Source of the DNA: Vishniacozyma victoriae | Lineage: Eukaryota; Basidiomycota; Tremellomycetes; Tremellales; Bulleribasidiaceae | Direction of reading: 5' to 3' | Length of the DNA stretch: 64,000 bases | Assembly: GCA_017654735.1 (NCBI GenBank) | Contig: JADPYG010000088.1 | Span: 1,054,001 to 1,118,000, forward strand | Shown: piece after piece, positions 45,948-57,900 of the stretch | Numbering within the stretch: position 1 is the stretch's first letter | Layout: each line of letters starts with the position of its first letter | Made by a program: the position numbers and the translations under genes | The notes under the pieces: model-generated | What the model was told of the DNA's origin: nothing | Seen by the model: only the letters and a program-made list of their open reading frames with translations | Databases searched by the model: none

Positions 45948-48546
45948 ATGAACGGACATTCAAGCGGGTCAGCTGGACCTTCAAGAGGTCGATCTATACA
46001 TACCAATCATCCTCTATCAGCGCCTCCAACAACTGGATCTTACGCATTCGACGACGAGGAAGATGAACAAACCTTAGATGTTATTCCTACTAGGGCGGGA
46101 AGGAAATTATGCGTCAGGCATAAGCAAATGGCGAATCAGAACATCAATGCAAAATTGCAAAAGGTAGGTCTATCAAGCATGAATAAGCAGGACCTTCAAC
46201 TAACGCAACTAGTCTCTTGATAATCTACCTACATCTGAGAGGCAGGATATCACACATCTTTGGGCGACTTTTTCAAATGCTCCTCATGCGAAGAGAAAGT
46301 TGATCTTGGAAGGAGTCTTGACAATGTGTTGCTTGTGAGTATTTTGTCCAAGTCCAATTCCTCGCTAATATCAGCTCGCAACTCTCCCATCTTTCAGACC
46401 AGCTCAACGAAATCATCCGAATCGACCCATTCTCCCTACTCCCTCGAGAAGTCAATCTGCGAATCCTCGGCTACCTCGACGCCATCTCACTCGGACGAGC
46501 AGCCCAAGTCTCTCAACGATGGAAAGCGTTAGCAGACGATGATCTCCTCTGGCGAAGAATGTGTGGACAGCATATCGATAGGAAGTGTGAAAAGTGCGGA
46601 TGGGGATTACCATTATTAGAAAGACGGAGGTTGAAGGTGGAATTGAAGGATTTCTCACCTAACGCCGCTGTGGGAATTGGAAACCATGATCACGAACACG
46701 ACCACGACCACCATCATGGACATTCGCACGGGCATGGGGTCAGTCAATTGATGACGAGGACGGAAGCTCTGGGCGAGATGGACAAGGGGAAATCAACGGC
46801 ACACAAGACTTGTGATCCAATCGCCGTCGTGCACAGCTCGTCTTCGACCTCGGCAGCCGGTCCTTCAACGCAAGGGATCAAGAGGGCAGCGGATCATGCT
46901 ATCTCAGAGGCGGTCACGAAGAAGATCCGAGCGGGTGGATCCTTCAGCGACTCTGACGAGGAGAAGAAATTGGCCAGAGCGACCAAGCCTGGTCCAGGTG
47001 CTTTGACCCGGGAGATCAGGCTCACGCGGCCATGGAAGACAGTCTACTGCGAGAGGCTGCTGGTTGAGCGTAATTGGCGGAAAGGTCGTTGTACCACCAA
47101 GACCCTCAAGGTGAGTCATATGGAAGCATGACCCATGAAGCAAGCTGACGCAGCAGGGCCACACCAACGGGGTCATGTGCCTGCAATACCACACTGCTCT
47201 ATCAAATCCTTCCTACCCAGTCCTCATCACTGGCTCATACGACCGTACCGTACGAATCTGGAATCTCGACACCGGCACCGAGGTACGGACTCTTCGAGGA
47301 CACACCCGGGCCATTCGGGCACTACAATTCGACCAAATGCTCCTCTTTACAGGTGCAATGGACGGAACAGTCCGCATGTGGAACTGGCGTGCTGGAGAAT
47401 GTCTCCGTGTACTCGAGGGTCATACCGACGGTGTCGTCTCACTCAACTACAATGGATACCTACTCGCTAGCGGAAGTGCCGACTCAACCATCCAAGTCTG
47501 GAATCTCAGGTCAGGGACAAAGTTCGTTCTACGTGGTCATACCAACTGGGTCAATTCTGTGGTTCTCTGGGACGGCAAGACCTCACCATCCGAAATGGAC
47601 CCGGCTGCTATTCCTTCGTTCTCGAAGTCAATGGGTAAAGCTCGATCCACATCGCCGAATCACGAGACTACTACTTCGAAATCAGCGATTGAACCCGGAG
47701 CCATGCTCTTTTCGGCCTCCGACGACGAGACTATCAAGTTGTGGGATCTTAACACACAAACTTGCGTTCGAACTTTCACGGGACACAAGGCTCAAATTCA
47801 ATCGCTCAAGGTACTCATGGTCGACATGAGCGAGGAAGAAATCCGACAAGCTCAATACCGGTCTTCTCGGAACTTTAGCCCGTCTGCTCTTCAGACTGGA
47901 TCTCAATCGCCCCCGCAGTCTTTCGCTTCGCTACATACCGGTCCAATGTCGCCTCACGTCTCAGCTGCTCCTCCAGGCTACGATCCCAACTCATTCCGCC
48001 TACGACCTAGGAGTGAGAATGTCGAACCGAAAGTCTTTGTTCATTCTGAAAATACCCACAAGCCTGAGGATCATGATGCTGGAGAAAGGCAGAAGAAGGC
48101 ATTGTTGATTACTGGAAGTCTCGATGGGACGATCAAGTTGTGGGATGTGGATACCGGAGTGGAGAAGGCTACTTTGTTCGGGTAAGTAATCTCCCGTCTG
48201 GAATTCGGATTGAGCTAATCTTTTAGTCATATCGAAGGTGTTTGGGGTGTTGATATCGATGCGCTGAGAATCGCTTCGGCTTCTCATGATCGTACCGTCA
48301 AAGTATGGGATAGAGAGTCTGGTAATTGTGTCCAGACGCTCGTCGGACATCGAGGAGCAGTCACTTCGTTGCAGCTTTCGGATGATATGATCGTCTCTGG
48401 ATCAGGTGAGTCTCTCCTTCCACATCCCACACCTGATGACGATGGACTAACATTCAGACGATGGAGATGTGATGGTCTGGAACTTTGCGCCTCCGCCTTC
48501 TGTTTTGGCTAATCTCCCGGCGAGCCCTATGCCTTTGATCAAGTAA
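45948..48546 (+). CDS. MET30: F-box/WD40 protein Met30 (SCF substrate receptor)
   Basis: Substrate receptor of an SCF ubiquitin ligase that in yeast restrains the sulphur-metabolism activator Met4. Six exons (45948-46163, 46213-46334, 46375-47110, 47157-48181, 48227-48405, 48458-48546; 2367 nt) encode 788 aa. It has the Met30 N-terminal motif AGRKLCVRHKQMANQ, an F-box near residues 125-170 (IDPFSLLPREVNLRILGYLD ... WRRMC), and a WD40 propeller from about residue 355 with repeated GHTNGVMCLQ, SYDRTVRIWNLDTG and SADSTIQVWNL units. Between F-box and WD40 lies a His/Asp-rich insert (about 221-241) and the CX2C-containing HIDRKCEKCGWGLP. Propeller blade six is split by a Ser/Pro-rich loop. Confidence 0.92.
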
Positions 48547-48628
48547 TTTTAGTTTTAGATTAGGAATACCTGTTAATGCAGTATCATGTTGTTACATCTA
48601 TCACTCTAATGTCTAACGGTACATATGG

Positions 48629-51600
48629 CTAGCTACCAGGTACGCAATGCTCGGTATCAATTCTTGAGTTGCCCCACCAATTTGGCCCATCCCAGCTGGT
48701 CAGTAAGCCAAACAGGAGGTATATCGTTAGCGCGGTGATGGACGTCCCTGCATCCAGTCCCGAGCTTGTTGTCAGCTGGTCGCCTGTGTTCGTTGCGGAG
48801 CAGCTTACCTGATCACGTAAATGTACTGGCTATGCACTTTGGGATATCGTTTGGCAATGTACGAGTTTGCCAATACCGCCGTCATAGCTCCAGTCAAGAT
48901 GATATTGGTGGGACTGCCCATCAGCTTAACTTGATGGCAGCGAGATGGGAACATACTACTGCGGAACCATCGTAGCTCCACTACATACTATGGGAAAGAC
49001 GAATTTATTGATCTTTCTCCCAGGCCATTTCTTATGTGCCCAATACCCCACCAATGGGACAATCGCTCCCAGTATGAAACCCATGTATAGCCATGTGTAC
49101 TTGCCGCTGAAGAATCTAGCTGGTGCGACCGCTCCCCAGATGATTGAGGCTGAATAAAAGATTGAAGGGGATCGGCCGGTCCATTGGCCCGTTGGGTCGG
49201 GGGTTGTTCCGTCTAGGAAAGGTCGTTTTGAGGAGATGACCGATACCAGGGTTATATCTGCACATCAGTGTTGGACGTCTGGAGAGCGAGAGTATGTACA
49301 GTTGGTAAGAGCGCCGATCACGGCTCCAAGGACCTGACAAGCGAACATTTGTCGAGGAGGGATGGAGGTGTACCATCCTAGTTTCAGGTCGGAGGTGAGT
49401 TCGAGAGCTTGCGACATGGCCATGTCTGATCGTGTGAGCTTTTGTTCTCAGACATAGGAGCAGCGCTTACAACCATAGCACTTGAATGTAACACTGATAT
49501 GTCAGCTAGGTGATGGGTTCATGGCTTCGTGGCTTACTTTCCGATCGGCTTCCCGGGCATGAGAACACCAGCCACGCTATATTATCAGTCTTTCGCTCGC
49601 CATTTTGGGGATACTCACAATTCAGTGAGGACATTCTGCACTAGTCAGCTATACTGTCCCGAAGTCATGGGGGGCTCACAAGTCCAATCGTCGTATTACT
49701 GACTGCGGTGATGATACCGCACGGTACCAAGAAGACCTGCCAGATAAGCCATACTCCCGGACCGCTCCAGCTGGCTTACAGCTGCTATCGCTATCGATAG
49801 AATCAGGGCCCAGACCGGCATTTGCAGCGGTGTTGTGGTGACTAGCAAGACTGGCCTTCAGCGTAGATCCAAGCTGATGAACTTACTTGCTGCGAGGAAG
49901 TTGATGCCCAACATGCCTAGATACCATGACGAAGGAACGGGAAGGTAAGACCGCATCAGGGTACTGCGAAATCAGCTTAGGTTCGCATGAACATGCCAAA
50001 CCAAGCTTACTTGTGGATATCATCAAGCTTCCGGCGGCTCGACAAAGCTTGACAGGTTTAGCACGCATCCTTTTCGGGGTACATGAATGGCATACCTTCC
50101 TTAATCTCTTCCCAGTGCCAGAGATAGACGTGTACGAGGATACTTGAGAGTGCAGCGAACGAAAGAGCATAAGATATAGCAAAATAGGGCGTAAGTAACA
50201 TAGGTCCAGCTGTCTCCCATGCTTCTTCGTTGAGCGAGAGGTCGGCGTTAAGTACTGAAGTCACGTCGAATCTAGGGATCAGTCTAAGCTGAAGGAGGCA
50301 ACGTACTTCTCGAAAGCAGTAGAGTATAGACCTGAAGACATTGGCCTCGGGAAAGAGCGAGCGTCCCTACGATTCAGCTACGTTGACATGTGCCCGCAGT
50401 CAATCTACCAGAAATTCGTCATAAACATTATGGGGGCAATCTCCAGATCAGCTGAAATCGAAGAGATGGGTCGATCTGCTCACAATCCAGCAAATGGCAA
50501 TCAGACCTCCGAAATAGTTTCCCAGTGCCCAATACGGCGTATAGAGCGGACCACTAGCTCCAATACTACTCCAATCCAGACTAAAGTTGAACATCCCAGC
50601 ACCATTATACCCACTCCCCATCGTCCGCATCCACCAAGACTGATTATTGATCAAGCACAGTGTTGCGATACTCGTCAATGTCGGGAAGAGGAGCATCGGG
50701 AAGAACTGGTAGACGAATGTAGCGATGAATACTAGGAGGAAGACTCGGAATCGTTTCGTTACTATTTGGCGTTGTGCAGTCGAGCGTCCAGAGGAAGTTT
50801 CGGGAGTTGGGTAGAGGGTTGTAAATAGCTGGACGGTCACTAGGACCGAGGGCCAGTACATGCTCGGCACAGAGACTAATAGGTTCTGTAGCATACCTGC
50901 TGTCAGATGCGACCTTCCATCAAGCTCGTATAGCTCTCACCGGCAAGCCCGAAGCCGACACACTGTGTCGTTAGAAGCAAGATAATAGACGGCACAGTCG
51001 AGAGAGGCATCTTGAAGTATAGGTCCATGATCGCCAGGATATCAGTCGCGTACGCCGAGCTCGATCCAGATGTAAAGATCACGCTGTCTATCAGCGAGAG
51101 CTCCCATACCGACAGGGCATCGTAGCTCACCTGACAAGTATGGCCTCCTTGATACTGAATTTCCCGGGATTCAGCTCGAAGCCCATGAACCTCGTGCCTC
51201 GCTTTACTACCCGCTCATTTGCGAGCAGATGGCCGAGAGGGTATGTGACTAGGATCACAAAGTAGGACGAGAATGAAGGCGCATTCGACTTGAAGTAGAA
51301 TACTTGAGAGGCCGAGGCGCCCATGATACAGAACATTGAGCCGAGGAGGAGGACTCGTAGAGTCAGAGTTGGTAGAGTGGTATCATCTGTCGCAGGCACA
51401 GTCTAGCTAGTCAGTAACATATACCCGAGGGAGGAATATGCATACCCTAGCTATCAGATCATCTATCTTGGTCCCCTTGCCAATCTGTTCCGTATCCTCT
51501 CCATCTAATTTCTCCTCGCTAGTCCGTGAGTCTAGTAATCGCTCCATTTCGACATCCTCACTATCCTGAAGGACAGATCCCGAACTCTCATTGATTTCTG

Positions 51601-51640
51601 GTAGTTCATACTCCTCTGCATGCTTTGGGTTGACTGGCAT
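48629..51640 (-). CDS. OPT-family oligopeptide transporter
   Basis: Plasma-membrane or vacuolar proton-coupled transporter of small peptides (OPT family). The gene starts with ATG 51640 and is split into many short exons; it ends with PNWWGNSRIDTEHCVPGS at 48629. The N-terminal 70 residues are acidic and cytosolic. Hydrophobic helices are then frequent (for example LTLRVLLLGSMFCIMGASAS, and IFTSGSSSAYATDILAIMDL around the family-specific region). The segment SWWMRTMGSGYNGAGMFNF is a recognisable OPT motif, as is the C-terminal NWWG. Exact exon borders left of 50300 were not traced. Substrate specificity cannot be inferred. The gene shares a 240-bp divergent promoter with the proteasome gene. 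Confidence 0.85.
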
Positions 51641-51882
51641 GACTGTGAGGAGTAGGGTAGAGAGGTGAGTTGTATAGTAGACTTAGAGGTGGACTACAGA
51701 GTGGAGGTAGATTATCTTAAAGGGGTGGAGTATTTAAATGGTAGTGATGCGCTTTCGCGTCTCGGTCAGTACTAGTAGACACTTGCATCATATCTCATAT
51801 ACATTCACCTATACCTTCATCTTATACACTCTTTGAATAGAGACAATTAGGATATACAAGCTTTTAGTAATAGGTATTCAAA

Positions 51883-53147
51883 ATGGTGAGCACAGTCCCG
51901 GGCATCAACAGAGATCACAAGCTGAGCAGATTCAGGCAAGACGTTATGACAGTATGTGACACCCAACTCGGACATCAGGTACAAAGCTGATCATACAGGT
52001 CGTACGACGATATTCTCTCCAGAAGGTCAGTGATCTCGTGACCCACTTCTTGCACGAAGCTGACAATCAGGGCGACTCTTTCAAGGTTGGTCAACGCTCC
52101 TTTAGCTCCAGTGTTCCTCAGAGGAACTATGTCAGTGTAGGATGAATACTGACTAGTCTAGTCGAATATGCAATGGAGGCAATCTCGCACGCCGGTACCG
52201 TGCTAGCAGTCGCTTCGAAAGAGGGTATCGCCATGGCCGCAGAGAAGGTCAGTCAGCTGTTCCTTTCCAGATGGATACAAGCTGAACTCAATAGAAAGTC
52301 ACCGGAAAGCTCCTTGATCTATCATTAGCACCTGGAGGAGAGGGAATGGGAGGAGAAGGTGCTGAGGCATGGATGGGCGGTGGTGGTGAGAAGATCTTCC
52401 TTCTCAACAAGTAAGCTTTCCACTACCTGTACATTGCGAAGCTGACAGAAAGCAACATTCTCGCTGGTCTTGCTGGTATCACTTCCGATGCCAACTCTCT
52501 CGTCAACTTTGCACGAAATGCCGCCCAACAGCACCTCTTCACTTATGATGAGGATATCCCCGTCGAGATGCTCGTTCAGCGATTGTGTGACATGAAGCAA
52601 GGCTACACGCAATACGGAGGTGAGTCACATTATTGAAGTCGAGGTCCAGGACTGATGCCAGGTCTTCGTCCATTCGGTGTATCATTACTTTACATGGGCT
52701 GGGACCCTCTATACGGATTCCAGCTATACCACTCCGACCCCTCTGGAAATTACTCTGGGTGGAAGGCGACCTGTGTCGGAGCAAACCATTCTTCGGCAAC
52801 AAGTCTTTTGAAGCAGGATTACAAGGATGATCTGAGTTTGGAGGATGCCCAGGCATTGTGCTTGAAGGTGATGAGCAAGACTATGGACTCTACCAAACTC
52901 GGTAGTGAGAAGCGTGAGTCTTGCGATCCACAGTCTTGTAACGCGTAGCTGATCCGTAGTCGAGTTCGCTACAATGACCCTTCATCCCGAGACCAAGCAG
53001 CCTTTGGCCAAGATCTACCGACCATCAGAGTTGGATGAACTGCTAAGGAAGCTCGAGCTAGGAGGTAAACAGGAAGACAAGGTTGAAGCTGGAGAAGGTA
53101 CTGGAGGTGGCGGTGGAGGTGAAGGAAACGTCGCTATGAGTACGTAA
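51883..53147 (+). CDS. PRE9: 20S proteasome subunit alpha-3 (PSMA4 type)
   Basis: Alpha-ring subunit of the 20S core. Nine exons (51883-51885, 51930-51951, 51999-52025, 52071-52085, 52162-52247, 52295-52410, 52453-52619, 52662-52913, 52960-53147; 876 nt) encode 291 aa. Exon 1 is only the ATG and exon 4 is 15 nt. The spliced start [20 protein letters not shown] followed by [14 protein letters not shown] is the alpha-subunit signature. Later signatures are [32 protein letters not shown] and a Gly-rich tail after [10 protein letters not shown]. An insertion of about 15 Gly/Glu/Ala-rich residues follows KLLDLSLA, before the strand KIFLLNN. The gene is convergent with the SIKE-family gene. Confidence 0.93.
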
Positions 53148-53285
53148 CGAGATCAAGAAGCTAGATCATGCATTGTATGTTTAGAGCTATCCTTAGAGCG
53201 GTGTCAGATTCAATTTGAGTTCTGGAGACGGGACTGTCGTAACATACATCATTATCGTCTGCACTATAATCTACCAAGTCCTGAT

Positions 53286-54662
53286 CTATAATGCCTGAAC
53301 CTCGAACTCCTCTCCCTCGACCTCGTCCGCGATTACATGTTCTGGTGGTGGTCCTTCTGACTGGAAACCCAACATGGACCCACTCAAAGAGGGTCGTCCG
53401 CCTTTTAACGTTCCGACATCTCCCCCTGCCGCGACCACGCCCACATCTCGCACCTCTTCTGGAGTGTCGGTCGGCGGATCCGTCAACATTTCGACTTGCT
53501 CGCCAGGCCCTCCTACTGATGCCATCGACCGCGAATCAATGCCCAACTCGCGCGATAACATGTTTTTCCTTGCAACCTCATCCGCCTCCCTAGCTGCATC
53601 CGCCTCTAAATCCTCAACCGCTATGCTCCCCTTCCGACTCCCCATGATTGGTGATTTATCCTCAGAATCAATTATAGGATCTGGTATTTCGATATCCTCC
53701 ACTGGTATTTCATTGGCGATAGACAACATTTCTCGTAATGATGCATTCTCCTCTTCCAGGCGTAAGATTTCCATTTCTCGTTCCAAGGCCCAATCGGCAT
53801 GACCTTCTGTGCCAATATACCCGCCTGATGAACCTGGTAGTGAACCGGGGAAGGCGTTGGGTTTACGAGGTGGTTTCGTAAATATTCGGCCTGTCGTTCC
53901 GTTCATTGTAGATGGGCGGAGGGATGAGGGGCCAGCTTCTGCTTGTTCATTTTTGATCTGAGGATGATTCTCGATTCCATTGACGAGTTCCGATAGTTCT
54001 CCTTCTAATGAACCGTCTACTTCTTCTCCGCCTAACGATCGTAATGTCGTCCGTAGTAGAGTGGATAGTCTGGAGAGAAGTAGTGAGAGAGACGTATCAT
54101 CGTGGAGTTTACTTGAGGAATGTGCGGTTTGGAGTGATTGGAGCAAGGTCGTATAGTAGGAATGAAGCGACAAGTCGTGTTGTTGCGATGCGTGCTATAC
54201 TGTCAATCCCTTTCACAGGTTATGCTTCCCGGAGACTCACAGCAACACCCCGGAACTTGCTCATAACATTCTCCAGCGTACTTTCATACTCTTTTAGTAA
54301 TCCACCAAGCTGTTTATTCTCATGCTGCAGCGACTGATTCTCCAGAACCAAATGCGACGCGAACTTCTCAAGCTCAGAGCTGAATTCCTCTAGATCATCA
54401 GCTCATGCTACCTGCGAGGCGATAGTAGCTGACCATCCGCTATATCCAAGTTGAAACGCCGTAATGGGAATCCAGTTCCAACATGCATTGCTTGTCCCTT
54501 GACATTATCACTCCGGGTTTTGAGGTCCTTGATGATAGCTCGGTTCGCTGTCAGCTGGGCTGTCTTTGTCAGTTTGGTCTCTTCTGTTGTCAAGCACCAC
54601 ATACCTGATAGCTCTCCTACCAGATGATAGATTCGCCCTAGTTCGTCTTCCATATCGCCCAT
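53286..54662 (-). CDS. SIKE/FGFR1OP2-family coiled-coil protein (STRIPAK-associated)
   Basis: Predominantly helical protein in about four exons, starting MGDMEDELGRIYHLVGEL (alternative in-frame ATG 54653). The core segment, after the second intron, reads EKFASHLVLENQSLQHEN followed by LLKEYESTLENVMSKFR, which matches the SIKE family (SIKE1 and FGFR1OP2, components of the STRIPAK phosphatase-kinase complex). A second heptad region contains ALEREMEILRLEEENASLRE. The C-terminal 120 residues are acidic, Gly- and Pro-rich and probably disordered. Membership in STRIPAK is inferred from the family; in animals SIKE proteins bind the complex through striatin. The 5' splice sites at about 54607 and 54433 follow the GT-AG rule. 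Confidence 0.65.
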
Positions 54663-54911
54663 ATTGTATATTCTATATTGTCGAGGACAAAGTGAGCGAG
54701 ACAATAGTGACCGGTGACGCTCAGATAACTCGGCATTGATTACGTAATTAAGGATAGCCTCATGTTCGGGTCAGTTTTGCGTCAAGGGTTGGATCAATAT
54801 ATGCATGCATGCACAGGACAACAACATTGATGCAGGAATACAGAGCCATGTACAAGCCGTATACAGGGACAAACAGTCAGACGATAGACCAGGGAGGATG
54901 GAAGGAATGAA

Positions 54912-57900
54912 TCACAGCCAAGGCTGCCATCCTGCTCGATTAGCCACGTCAAGTGTCAATATGCTGGCACTCACCAACAAAGATCTTTGCCAGATTGTCC
55001 GGATCCCTAGCCTCCTGAATCAACTGATTGACAGTATATTCCACACTCAAATCAGGCCTCAGCTTCTGCCTGATTTTGCCGAGAACACGGTCGGCTTTCT
55101 CGATTGCGCCTGAGGATTGACCTTCGACTCGACCGCCTCCTTGGGCTCGTTTCAGCTTTTCCGTATCGGCCGCCCTGTGGCGTCAGCTGACTTCCTCGGG
55201 ATGAGATCTGACTTACCATGCGTAGAGCGGATCGTGCTTGAACACCTCCAGGACTGTCAGGATGAGATCTGAGCTAGTTCGCAGTACTCGGAGGGTGTGC
55301 TCGCAACATTGTCTGAAGGTTCCGTCTACATCTGTGAGACCTAGGCCGTCGACAATATCGTTGGTGAGTCGGAAGGGGACCTTTTCCGGAATCCTCAGTC
55401 GTCGCCCCTATCACATCAGCAATTTATCTTCTCCCAGACTGGTCCACTTACGTCCTCGAAAACAATTCCGAAATCAATATGAACCAGCTCTCCAGTCAGT
55501 TTATCAATCAGGATATTGGAACAATGTCGATCTCCAATACCCAGTATATGTCCAACAATACTAGTCACAGCTACACTCCTCGTATAATTCAACCTCATAG
55601 AGAACCAAGCCATGGGTTCGCGATGCTTTTCGGTAAAGTAATGCCGCATGACTGGTTTGAACTTCTTCATAAGTTCCACATATCGTTTAGTGAGCTCGGG
55701 GGAGGTGTGATCCTTTTGTTGAAGTTCTTCCAATCGCTTTCGGAGGTGATCAGGTGGGTGGTCGACTTCTGCTCTATACCTGATTTGTTAGTATTGACTG
55801 ATAATGGCTGGAGGGGACTGACTTGGTATGTGCCGGCTTGAGGTACTCTCCTATAGCCATACTATCTCCCACAAACTCCATTACACCAGATCGATTTGGC
55901 AGAGGGATGACTGTATACCGCCTAAACCTCAAATCTCGGGCTTTCGTCTTCCGATCCCGACTCAGAATACGGTTCGTCATTTCGAACACCTGCTCCATTA
56001 CTGCATCCTGTCGTAGCTCGTCATCTCCCTTGAACTATTTGTTAGCGATACTCACACATTGAGACACGTGAAATCTACCAGTTCGAAATGTTCCTGACCC
56101 AGAGAGTCAACGCAGATCATCCGTTTTGGCCGATGTAGTCCTCCCAGTACCTTGAATCGGGATCGATATCGATGTATGGTAGCGATATGATTGTATTTCT
56201 TGGTAAAATCGACAGGTAGTACCACACTCGGCGGAGGAATCCTGAGGTTTGCGAGTGCCAACAACGGTGTGCCCTTGCTCATCACATGATCGACCTTTGT
56301 GGAAGCTTTCTTGTCCATCTCGTATCGGCACCACGGGACAGCAGCAGTTGTGAAGACCATCATCCTATCCACCGCTTCTCGGGCCAGTGGCCTCTCTTTG
56401 TCACTATGCAGAATAGCAAGTAGCTCTGAAGCAGCTGGAACTCGTCCCTCGGTAGAGTTGACATCGGATGTACGGCGAGATTTGGATGTCGACTTTTCTT
56501 GTGGTCCATCGGCTCCTTGAGCGACCGTGATGACTTGATAGAGAACGTGGAAGGGATGATCCCTCGCCATTCGTATTAACAGGCCGTTGAGAGCGGAATT
56601 GAAACATGTAGGTGCTTTGGGTTTGTACAGTCTAGCAGCGAGTTGAGGTCCAAGGAAGATGAACTTGTGAGATGGGATTGCCGAGACCGGTCCGGAGAAA
56701 GTCCGATTAACATCTTCGCTATCATCATGTTCCAACCACATGGAACATAGCCGAGTGATTGAATCGTCAAACTCGTCCGAATAGATCAAAGACGAAGCGT
56801 ACATCTTCATTGCCGTTTTGGCGAATACCGTCAATTCATTTTCGAGATCCTGTAATGCCCGCTCGTCTTCTATGAAATCTTGGCGACGAGACTCGCCAGT
56901 TTTGGCAGATGGTGTTTTGGATTTGGACGATTTTGACAGGGTATCGATATGCTCGAACTCGCTATGTGCGCGTTCTCGGTTCTGTCTTAGGCGATCTAGT
57001 TCTGGGGATTTGGACAAAGCTTGGAGGTGGGCGTCGGCAAAGAGGGCGTACTCGTGACAGACTCGAGCTTGTTCGATAGCGCCGAGTTTCGAGGCCTTAG
57101 TCATATTGTACGCTCGGTCGAAAGTTGCTTTGATCTCTTGCGGGGCTCGCATTTTGGCAACTGATGTCCAGTGTGCCTACATATCAGTATAATCCTGAAC
57201 AAATACAGCAAGACTTACATTTCTTGCCAATAAGACTGCAAGCCTTCCATTCGATTTGGTGGTCGATTCAACCAACTTAGTCATCTGCTCGACATGCTGT
57301 ATAGCAAGCGCATGCTCCTTTTGATCCCAAAGTACATGTCCAAACTCGTCGTTCGCCTCATCAGACCCTTCGGCACCTCCTTCGATGTGTTGAACGGCGG
57401 TGATGGAATTGACGGCAGCTTGCAGCTTACCATCTTTACGAGCAAGGCGCCCTAGTTGCAGGTAGACGGACTTTTGCAGGGCGACGATCGTCTCTGTTTG
57501 GGGTGTCGTCAGATCTCCAATCAGAAACTTTGACTCTCTCGAATAGGCCGCTCGGAGTAGCGATAGACGTGTAGCAGAGACCCGCTCGGCAACAAGGAAG
57601 CTACTTGTCAGTCTTGCCAAATTAAGGGAGGCTTACTCCATGGTTTCACTCAACGACTTCAATCTTCGCAATGCCTCGTTGTCGCCTTCTCCTTCCGATA
57701 ATGCCTTTTGGGTATCTTCTCCCAACCATAATGAGATCTCGCGCAGACATACCAAGTTGGCAGTACTATCCTTGATCTGAGCCATTCGTTCCAGACCAAG
57801 ATCTCCCAATCGACCGATTTCGGAGCGGATCGCCACGTCCACTAGGCCCCGAGCAGCTTGCTGATCTCGTTGTCGATGTACAGCTCGTAGACAGCTATAG

